Part shown: in pieces, positions 6,840 through 12,547 of the stretch
How positions within the stretch are numbered: position 1 is the stretch's first letter
Layout: each line of letters opens with the position of its first letter
Source: Sphingobacteriales bacterium
GTDB taxonomy: Bacteria; Bacteroidota; Bacteroidia; Chitinophagales; Chitinophagaceae
DNA length: 12,547 nucleotides
NCBI GenBank assembly: GCA_023251215.1
Contig: JAHEZF010000013.1
Coordinates: 2,633-15,179, forward strand
Reading direction: 5' to 3'
Program-made: the position numbers and the translations under genes
Notes under the pieces: model-generated
What the model saw: the letters and a program-made list of their open reading frames with translations, nothing else
The model's database searches: none
What the model was told of the DNA's origin: nothing

Positions 6840-7508
6840 GTGAAACTTAGAAATGTAATTTTTATTATAGCCCTGATTATTATTGTTGACCAGGCTCTCA
6901 AAATCTGGATTAAAACTTCTTTTCATTTTGGTGACACAGAGGTTTCCGGACTTTCCTGGTTCAAATTATATTTCATCGAGAATAAAGGAATGGCCTGGGG
7001 CTGGGAGTTTGGCGGTGAATGGGGAAAGATGCTTCTTACTTTGTTTCGGCTGGCTGCAGTAATATTTGGTACCTGGTATCTGGGAAAGATTGTCAGGCAA
7101 AAATATAATAAAGGTTTCATTGTTTGTGCTGCGTTGATCTATGCTGGTGCACTGGGTAACCTTATTGACAGTATGTTCTACGGTTTGATATTTGAAGAAA
7201 GCGGTTATAATCATATTGCAAAAATATTTCCCGGTCATGGCTATGCCGGATTCCTGCACGGCCGTGTAGTAGATATGCTGTATTTTCCGATTGTCAAATC
7301 GCATTTTCCCTCCTGGCTTCCATTTATAGGAGGTCGGGATTTTGAGTTTTTTAGTCCCATCTTTAATATAGCCGATGCATCAATATCAACAGGAGTCATT
7401 ATTTTATTACTTTTTCAGAAACGTTTTTTTAAAAGACAACAGCCAAAAGAAGAACATCACACTGTGGAAACCAGTGCAGAGGTAAGTGATGAAATGCAGG
7501 TTTCATAA
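6840..7508 (+). CDS. lspA: Lipoprotein signal peptidase (signal peptidase II)
   Basis: This 222-residue inner-membrane aspartyl protease cleaves signal peptides from diacylated prolipoproteins. The first membrane helix carries IVDQALKIWI (15-24), then ENKGMAWG (47-54), YAGALGNLID (101-110), and the two catalytic aspartates: D145 in GRVVDMLYFP (141-150) and D179 in FNIADASIS (175-183). The loop between 111 and 140 is longer than in Proteobacteria, as is usual for LspA of this phylum, and the C-terminus is a charged tail after the last helix (about 184-193). The start is GTG at 6840: an in-frame stop lies at 6828-6830 with no ATG between. It has its own promoter just upstream. T9SS and gliding machinery include lipoproteins, so LspA also serves that system indirectly (inference). 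Confidence 0.94.
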   Translation: MKLRNVIFIIALIIIVDQALKIWIKTSFHFGDTEVSGLSWFKLYFIENKGMAWGWEFGGEWGKMLLTLFRLAAVIFGTWYLGKIVRQKYNKGFIVCAALIYAGALGNLIDSMFYGLIFEESGYNHIAKIFPGHGYAGFLHGRVVDMLYFPIVKSHFPSWLPFIGGRDFEFFSPIFNIADASISTGVIILLLFQKRFFKRQQPKEEHHTVETSAEVSDEMQVS

Positions 7509-7566
7509 AATTGATAGCTGGCTGCTGAACAAGGCGGCTACTTCTTATAAAAAGAGTACGAAATAA

Positions 7567-9873
7567 TCAGTTGTTTTGTTTCAATACACTTTTTTGTATT
7601 ATAGTTCCGGCTAATTGCATACGAAGAATATAAATACCTGCAGGCAAAACTGAAGTATTTTCAAAAGTTAGCGGATTTACACCATTTATTAACTCAAAGG
7701 AATTTCTTTTTACTGTTTTTCCAAACTGGTCAATCAACTCTGCATAAGCTCTGCCATTGCGATCAGAGAAAACTTCAAACCCCAACTTATTATTAAAGGG
7801 GTTTATAACGGAGACAAAAGAAAAAATATCAGAATTTACCGATAGCCGGATGATCCTTGAATATTTAGATTGATTGATTTTATTTCTCATTTTTATCCGG
7901 TAGTAAGCCTTTCCTGAAAGAGCTACAGGATCAATAAAAGAATAGGTATTTATTTCAGCGTTATAATTGCTATAGCCGTTTAATAAAGCGATAGAATTGA
8001 AGTTAGTTCCGTCATAACTTTTCTCCACATCAAATTGAACGAGTTCATTTTCTCCTGATGTCGTCCACATTAATATAGCTCTGTCATTGTCTACGGAACC
8101 GGTAAACGACAGAAGGTCTGCATTGAGGGGAGCGCCGCAATCAATTACATCCATGGTTATTATATTACCTGCATCGGTAAACCTGCAATTTGCATCTGAC
8201 AGGTTAGAAAGGGTAGTGGCAACCACCAGCCTGTACAGGTCACCATCATTAGCCATTGTTGTCTGGGATGCAGGAATGGTATAAGAGGTTACATATTCCC
8301 AGGCAGTTCCATTCCACACAGGAGAAGCCGGGCCTGCGGGGGCAGTAACATCTGTCCATGATGCGCCGCCATTGGTGCTTCGCTGCCATTTATAATAAAC
8401 ATAGTTGTTAAAAAAAGATCTTACGGTATCATATATTGTCAGAATATTACTGTCGCAAACGCTTGGATTCACCGAGGGAGAATATTTCATATTGGGCGAA
8501 CAGGTAGAAACTGAAATGTCATCTAATGTCCAGTCATTGCCACCACCGCCGGGAGCATTATTAAAAAATTTTAATGTAAAACTTGTTTGTGAAGCGCCGG
8601 TGAGAAAAGTAAATCCTTTTTTGATCCATTGCCCTGTATATTTAATATTACCTGAAGTATAATAATCTATGCCATCAATATCAAAGGTCAGGTTAGGGTA
8701 CACTCCGGATGAGTCTGAAACAGCAGTTGGAATATAGCCGGCGCCACCAGATGCGCCAACACCGTTGGAATCGCAACCACACTTAGAACAGATATTCCGC
8801 ATCCAGCAGGAAATTTCATAATAAGTATTCGGGCATAATCCGGAAATAGTTTGTTGAAAAGAAGAGTCAATGCGATAAGCTGCGTTAATAACAAGCATAT
8901 AACCTGCATTTGGGTTGGCTGCTGTGTCAGCAGCAGGGTTGCCGGCAGAGGGTGATGCGGCGCCGGTATGATCGCCAATAATATCCCATACCTGAAATAC
9001 ACGATGAGTAGGAGAAGAGGCGTCCGGCTTTGCCCAGGTATTTAATGTTGTATAGTTAGACTGGGTAGATGTATTATTTGCAATTCCATAAGAATAGTCA
9101 TTGGGTGTGTTCACATCAAACACAGCGTATGTATATCCTACAGGAACATTAGCAGATGTTCCGCGGTTGCGGGGTTTACCACTGCTGAAAGTTCCGTTAG
9201 TTTCAGTACCAATGGCATTTGTACCTACAGTATTGGCGCAAATTCCATAGTTCTGGTAAACCCGTAAAATATTGGATGGAAAAGTAAAAGTTTGAATAGG
9301 ATTACTTCCGTTTTTATAAGTAATATTCCCGCCTCCCGTACTTATGTTACTTCCGGTAGCAGCAGTTATTCGCACCATGAATGAAGCGATCATAATACAG
9401 GTACTGCCATAAAAAGATGGTTTATGCGTGCTGGTAACTCTTCCTCTTCTGAAAGCAGTAGCAGGCGATGCCGATGCCTTATAACCAAAATGAATAGTTA
9501 TATTACTGCCGGTGATCCATCCGGGATCATCACCGTATGCATCAGTAAATTGTTTGTATATCTTTCCTTCATTGGTGAGTACACGGATGGTTCCGGCAAT
9601 ATAAGCAGTACCAGAGGGCACGGCATCCTGGTACCGGCAACTGTCATAAGTACCTGAGCGAACAACAAAGGATGCCCGGATCTCCAGGGTATCTCCTGTT
9701 TCACAAGTTCCCCCATTCAATCCTTTCGTGACATTGATATAACTTTTACCAAAGTCAACAGTTTGCGAAAAACAAACCTGTGCACTAAATATTAATAGTG
9801 TAAAAAGAAGAATGTACCGGAGTAAGCAGGTTGTCTGGGGTAGAGTTGTTTTCATAGACCGGATTTTCGGCAT
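7567..9873 (-). CDS. Large secreted protein with T9SS type A sorting domain, function unknown
   Basis: This 768-residue protein starts with a signal peptide (hydrophobic core about 18-33, probable cut near VCFS-QTVD, 36/37). A later Met at residue 7 (ATG ending at 9855) gives a more usual short n-region and may be the true start. Regions visible: an N-terminal extracellular beta-rich part with conserved Cys (about 40-210); a jelly-roll/lectin-like part (about 320-456) with NAGYMLVINA and ending DWTLDDISVSTC; a Cys cluster inside it (C356, C362, C365, C367); an Ig-like part (about 465-580) with YYKWQRSTNGGASW; a fibronectin-like part (about 584-680); and a C-terminal sorting domain (684-768) with PAGIYILRM. 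The sorting domain directs outer-membrane export by T9SS, then cleavage and surface attachment or release. No catalytic motif was recognised; binding or adhesion is a guess. It converges on lspA with a 58-bp gap that holds no clear terminator. Confidence 0.85.
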   Translation of the reverse strand: MPKIRSMKTTLPQTTCLLRYILLFTLLIFSAQVCFSQTVDFGKSYINVTKGLNGGTCETGDTLEIRASFVVRSGTYDSCRYQDAVPSGTAYIAGTIRVLTNEGKIYKQFTDAYGDDPGWITGSNITIHFGYKASASPATAFRRGRVTSTHKPSFYGSTCIMIASFMVRITAATGSNISTGGGNITYKNGSNPIQTFTFPSNILRVYQNYGICANTVGTNAIGTETNGTFSSGKPRNRGTSANVPVGYTYAVFDVNTPNDYSYGIANNTSTQSNYTTLNTWAKPDASSPTHRVFQVWDIIGDHTGAASPSAGNPAADTAANPNAGYMLVINAAYRIDSSFQQTISGLCPNTYYEISCWMRNICSKCGCDSNGVGASGGAGYIPTAVSDSSGVYPNLTFDIDGIDYYTSGNIKYTGQWIKKGFTFLTGASQTSFTLKFFNNAPGGGGNDWTLDDISVSTCSPNMKYSPSVNPSVCDSNILTIYDTVRSFFNNYVYYKWQRSTNGGASWTDVTAPAGPASPVWNGTAWEYVTSYTIPASQTTMANDGDLYRLVVATTLSNLSDANCRFTDAGNIITMDVIDCGAPLNADLLSFTGSVDNDRAILMWTTSGENELVQFDVEKSYDGTNFNSIALLNGYSNYNAEINTYSFIDPVALSGKAYYRIKMRNKINQSKYSRIIRLSVNSDIFSFVSVINPFNNKLGFEVFSDRNGRAYAELIDQFGKTVKRNSFELINGVNPLTFENTSVLPAGIYILRMQLAGTIIQKSVLKQNN

Positions 9874-9896
9874 TCACAGGATCGGACTCAATTCTA

Positions 9897-9927
9897 TAAA
9901 AGTATATGAATGAGCAGCTAAAATCAA
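9897..9927 (-). promoter_or_regulatory. Candidate promoter of the minus-strand T9SS protein
   Basis: On the minus strand, TTG (9927-9925) is followed after 20 bases by TACTTTTA (9904-9897), matching TAnnTTTG at all but the last base. Transcription would begin near 9890, leaving about 17 or 35 bases before the two possible start codons (9873 or 9855). Confidence 0.4.
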
Positions 9928-9987
9928 TAGGAATTTTTGTACTGGATCATACATCTTTTCCTGTGCGTTTTACCTGTAAAAACACTG

Positions 9988-10018
9988 TTGACGACGTATT
10001 TATTTCTATCTAATTTCA
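9988..10018 (+). promoter_or_regulatory. Weak candidate promoter of the dehydrogenase-like gene
   Basis: TTG (9988-9990) is followed after 20 bases by TAATTTCA (10011-10018), which matches the TAnnTTTG box only in part. The spacing and the distance to the ATG at 10038 are right. The divergent gap 9874-10037 would then carry one promoter for each gene. Confidence 0.3.
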
Positions 10019-10037
10019 GGCGTTATAATCCTATTCC

Positions 10038-11879
10038 ATGAAGAAACTGATTCAATATTTGTATTTAATTATCGTATTTCTGGTTACAGGCGTAAGAGTC
10101 AATGCGCAGGTAATAGATTCCACCAGTATTCTGTTTAACATAGATACAGTAGCAAAAAGCCTGGGCTACCCCTGGGAAATAACTTATGGGCCCGATGATT
10201 CATTATGGATTACTGAGGCAAGAGGTTACCGGGTTTTAAGAATGAGCTCAACAAGAACACAAGCCAATAAGAATTTAGCTCCCCAGCAAATATTGAAAAT
10301 TTCTTTAGGAACCGGTGAAATTAATTTTAGCCGTTCCATTGGTACCTGGCCACAGGGCGGCATGCAGGGCTTAGCCATACATCCTGAATTTTATAGTGGC
10401 AAACCCTGGGTGTATTTAGCATATGTTTTTAAAACTGTTGGTACGCCTTGTCCTACCAGTCCGGGATCACCCTGTTTTTTTCGCACAAAGATCGTTCGCT
10501 GCCAATTTTATTTTGCAGGAGATGCCGGCAATCCTACCAGTGTACCACACAGGGATACACTGGTAATATTGGATACTGTAATATCTGATCTTCCCGGCAG
10601 CAATGATCATAATTCGGGAAGGATGGTGATCAGCCCGGTTAAAGAAGGCCCCGACAATACTTATAAATTATATTATACTATTGGCGATATGGGAGCCGGT
10701 CAGTTTAATAATGTTTCAAGAACTAACCGTGCACAAAATACAGATACCACTGAAGGCAAAGTTTTGCGATTGAATACAGAACCCGATGGAGATCCTTCCT
10801 ATGGGGTTATTCATGATTATAATACCTGGCGGCAATGGATACCCAATGATAATCCTTTTAATCACAGTGTGGCAGCATTTAGTGCTCTTAAAACACCGGT
10901 TTACAGTTTTGGGCATCGAAATGCACAGGGATTAGTATGGGGAAATGTAAATAGTACATGGCGATTGTACAGTTCAGAGCATGGAGATAAATCAGACGAT
11001 GAAATAAACAATATACAGCCAGGGGCTAATTATGGTTGGCCAAAAGTAGCAGGACTGGGCAGTGATAATAATTACTCCTCCCTGGATGCATTTCCCAATA
11101 ATGATAACCTGGCATCGCAGCCGGTTAATTATGCTGAAAATACGTGGGCTACTACAAACAGCATGCAGCGGCCATTATTTGCCACATTCAATTGGGCGGC
11201 TTCGGCCATTCCTGCTGATGGTTCCAATATTTTTACCTGGGGCACTATTGCACCATCAAGCATAGATTTTTACAATGGAAATATACCCGGTTGGAAATAC
11301 TCTTTACTGATTACTTCATTAAAATACGGGATGTACCGGGTGAAATTAAAATCAACAGGAGAATATGTTGACAGCGCCTCATCATCAAATACAGTCGATA
11401 CATTTCCCCTGTTGCATGGCTGGAGAGTAAGAGATGTGGCAATAGATCCGGTTGCCAACAGCGGGGTTTTATGGGTAGTAATAGACAGTACCGGTTCCAC
11501 ATCAGGACCAACAGGAGGATTCAACGGCAGCAGTAATCCTACCAAAGACGGGGGAAAAGTATTAATGCTGACCTATAATTCACTGATCACACTTCCCATT
11601 AATAATAATCCTTTGACAGGCCCTCCTGTTGTAAAAGATCTTATACAAATATTTCCAAATCCGGTTATTAGTTCCTTATACATACATGGGAAGAAACAAC
11701 TCCGCAAACCACTGCTGGTTCAACTTTATGATATTTATGGTCAAATGCTGAAAGAAGAAACCAGTTTCCGAAATGATTTTGCTGTAGATATTTCTTCCTT
11801 TAAACCGGGGATGTATATGCTGAAACTTTATAATGGTTATAACCTTGAAGTTCAGATAGAGAAATTCATAAAACAGTAA
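10038..11879 (+). CDS. T9SS-exported glucose/sorbosone dehydrogenase-like beta-propeller
   Basis: This 613-residue protein has a signal peptide (about 1-23, ending VNA-QVID), a six-bladed beta-propeller of the glucose/sorbosone dehydrogenase (PQQ-dependent soluble GDH) family (about 35-515), and a T9SS type A sorting domain (about 535-613: IFPNPVISSLYIHG, then LYDIYGQML, KPGMYMLKL). Family motifs: GGMQGLAIHPEF (107-118), NDHNSGRM (189-196) with H191 at the position of the catalytic base, GHRNAQGLVW (292-301) with R294/N295 at the PQQ-contact positions, and EHGDKSDDEINNIQPGANYG (314-333). An aldose or other sugar oxidation with PQQ is therefore plausible, but many propellers of this family have unknown substrates. 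It probably acts on the cell surface or outside the cell. The ATG at 10038 gives the short basic n-region MKKLIQ. A strong hairpin terminator follows at 11918-11938. Confidence 0.9.
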   Translation: MKKLIQYLYLIIVFLVTGVRVNAQVIDSTSILFNIDTVAKSLGYPWEITYGPDDSLWITEARGYRVLRMSSTRTQANKNLAPQQILKISLGTGEINFSRSIGTWPQGGMQGLAIHPEFYSGKPWVYLAYVFKTVGTPCPTSPGSPCFFRTKIVRCQFYFAGDAGNPTSVPHRDTLVILDTVISDLPGSNDHNSGRMVISPVKEGPDNTYKLYYTIGDMGAGQFNNVSRTNRAQNTDTTEGKVLRLNTEPDGDPSYGVIHDYNTWRQWIPNDNPFNHSVAAFSALKTPVYSFGHRNAQGLVWGNVNSTWRLYSSEHGDKSDDEINNIQPGANYGWPKVAGLGSDNNYSSLDAFPNNDNLASQPVNYAENTWATTNSMQRPLFATFNWAASAIPADGSNIFTWGTIAPSSIDFYNGNIPGWKYSLLITSLKYGMYRVKLKSTGEYVDSASSSNTVDTFPLLHGWRVRDVAIDPVANSGVLWVVIDSTGSTSGPTGGFNGSSNPTKDGGKVLMLTYNSLITLPINNNPLTGPPVVKDLIQIFPNPVISSLYIHGKKQLRKPLLVQLYDIYGQMLKEETSFRNDFAVDISSFKPGMYMLKLYNGYNLEVQIEKFIKQ

Positions 11880-11910
11880 GTAGATTTTTCATAGTAGGTG
11901 AAAGAAATAA

Positions 11911-11946
11911 AAGCAAAGTCCCCCGTGAAACGGGGGACATTTGTTT
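11911..11946. terminator. Bidirectional intrinsic terminator
   Basis: GTCCCCCGT (11918-11926) pairs perfectly with ACGGGGGAC (11930-11938) around a GAA loop. The plus strand continues ATTTGTTTT, and the minus strand continues TTTGCTTTTATTT, so the hairpin can stop transcription both ways. It lies between the convergent dehydrogenase-like gene and the small minus-strand ORF, the expected place for a shared terminator. Confidence 0.85.
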
Positions 11947-11966
11947 TAGGGTTATAGCTCAAGGGT

Positions 11967-12221
11967 TTACTCGTAATTATTAAACCAATCCTTTCCTTCC
12001 GGTTCTATGTTTTTCGCAGGCTTTACTGATGAAACCCTGATCTTTTTTGAATAAGGATTCACCATGGGTAAAACCCGGACACGGGTTAATGTTCTTGTTT
12101 TGCCGGAAAGAATGGCTTTTAAAAAAGGAGACTGGCTTTGTGTTGTTTTGGGTGGTTCCTGTTTCAGTGCTTTTAACGGATAGGCCAAAAAGTAAAGAGA
12201 TGACCTGGTATTACTTTTCAT
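11967..12221 (-). CDS. Small basic hypothetical protein
   Basis: This is an 84-residue ORF from the ATG at 12221 to the TAA at 11967. The protein is rich in Lys/Arg, Ser, Thr and Pro (for example SGKTRTLTRVRVLP and NPYSKKIRVSSVKPAKNIEP) and ends acidic (EGKDWFNNYE). No signal peptide, membrane helix or known motif is visible. Three things favour a real gene: it ends about 30 bases from a terminator that works in its direction, it overlaps no other gene, and a possible promoter (TTTG at 12280-12277, 21 bases, TATCTTAA at 12255-12248) lies upstream. I do not recognise the family. It could be a taxon-restricted protein or a spurious ORF. Confidence 0.5.
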   Translation of the reverse strand: MKSNTRSSLYFLAYPLKALKQEPPKTTQSQSPFLKAILSGKTRTLTRVRVLPMVNPYSKKIRVSSVKPAKNIEPEGKDWFNNYE

Positions 12222-12290
12222 AGAGGTGGATTTAGCTGTTTCAGATGTTAAGATAGTATGCTGACAGTATTACTTGCAAATTTTAACGGA

Positions 12291-12327
12291 TATAAAAAAG
12301 AAGAACCAGTAATTCTTCTTTTTTATA
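12291..12327. terminator. Perfect 15-bp AT-rich hairpin, terminator-like
   Basis: TATAAAAAAGAAGAA (12291-12305) pairs perfectly with TTCTTCTTTTTTATA (12313-12327) around a seven-base loop. On each strand the 3' half is a T-run, so it has the form of a weak-stem bidirectional terminator. No gene is seen to end here on the plus strand. On the minus strand it could end a gene lying to the right of the window. It is upstream, not downstream, of the small ORF at 11967-12221. Confidence 0.5.
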
Positions 12328-12340
12328 ATGGGAGTTTTAC

Positions 12341-12380
12341 GTTCCCCTCTCCATGAAATGGAGAGGGCAGGGGTGGGGAG
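12341..12380 (-). repeat. REP-like GC hairpin (copy B)
   Basis: CCCTCTCCAT (12345-12354) pairs perfectly with ATGGAGAGGG (12358-12367) around GAA, followed by CAGGGGTGGGGAG. Read on the minus strand the order is CTCCCCACCCCTGCCCTCTC, loop region, then GGAGAGGGGAAC. This is the same layout as copy A at 969-1006, with a different loop. It is therefore a second member of one dispersed repeat family, in opposite orientation. Confidence 0.75.
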
Positions 12381-12547
12381 ATCAATCAATCTTACCACCA
12401 TCTTAGCCGTATCGTTTTGAATGGTTTCAAAGTAATGAGGGCCAACTATTTCTTCCTGCTCCGAACAATAAAATCTGTTTGCGGGTTAAAACTCCAGCTT
12501 CCACACCTGGTTCTAATAAACATCATTCACTTCACCTCCGGCCATAT
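12381..12547. other. No confident gene; open stretches on both strands
   Basis: On the plus strand one frame stays open from 12357 to the window end, with an ATG at 12435 giving MRANYFFLLRTIKSVCGLKL and 17 further residues. On the minus strand a 26-codon ORF reads MMFIRTRCGSWSFNPQTDFI then VRSRKK and stop, preceded closely by another stop. Neither has a recognisable domain, promoter or start context. The area may hold the end of a gene to the right, an eroded remnant, or non-coding repeat sequence. I cannot decide between these. Confidence 0.3.

Noticed and set aside
6669..6926. Minus-strand 85-codon ORF across the right repeat arm
   Set aside because: It overlaps the end of the four-helix-bundle gene and the start of lspA on the opposite strand, with low-complexity Ser/Asn/Phe content.
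7509..7566. Terminator between the convergent lspA and T9SS-protein genes
   Set aside because: Only a 4-bp TAGC/GCTA stem with mismatches and a weak AT-rich partial palindrome are visible; neither is convincing.
8688..9002. 104-codon minus-strand ORF inside the large T9SS gene
   Set aside because: It lies in another frame of a long, well-supported gene and shows no protein-like features; treated as a shadow, like the other nested ORFs.
9511..9534. GGTGATCC...ATCATCACC imperfect palindrome
   Set aside because: It lies within coding sequence, has uneven arms and no second copy was noticed; chance is likely.

Overview
The window looks like chromosomal DNA of a Bacteroidota bacterium, most likely near the Chitinophagaceae. 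Four things point there: GldF/GldG gliding-type ABC transporter genes, a fused MurF-alanine racemase, two secreted proteins with type IX secretion (T9SS) C-terminal sorting domains, and -7 boxes of the form TAnnTTTG without clear Shine-Dalgarno sequences. The genus is not determined.

Layout. A few codons of an unidentified minus-strand gene leave on the left (1-72). After an AT-rich inverted repeat come gldF (249-968) and gldG (1022-2746), separated by a REP-like GC hairpin. Then follow a TerC/Alx-family membrane protein (2800-3765), the bifunctional murF-alr gene (3798-6302), a small four-helix-bundle protein (6400-6753) framed by a near-perfect inverted repeat, and lspA (6840-7508), all on the plus strand. 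A large T9SS cargo protein of unknown function (7567-9873, minus) converges on lspA. It is divergent from a T9SS-exported glucose/sorbosone-dehydrogenase-like beta-propeller (10038-11879, plus). That gene ends at a strong bidirectional terminator, opposite a small basic hypothetical ORF (11967-12221, minus). The last ~325 bases hold no confident gene, but contain a 15-bp perfect hairpin and a second copy of the REP-like hairpin in the opposite orientation.

How it fits together. The theme is the cell envelope: peptidoglycan precursors (MurF-Alr makes D-Ala and joins D-Ala-D-Ala to the UDP-tripeptide), lipoprotein maturation (LspA), an envelope ABC exporter (GldFG), metal homeostasis (TerC/Alx) and two surface or secreted T9SS substrates. 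The genes are ordinary one by one. The less ordinary content is the repeat layer: (i) the inverted-repeat cassette around the four-helix-bundle gene, whose right arm also supplies the -33 element of a good lspA promoter; (ii) a GC palindrome that appears to have inserted in frame into murF just before its P-loop; (iii) REP-like and AT-rich inverted repeats between genes. No CRISPR array, tRNA, rRNA, transposase or integrase was seen.
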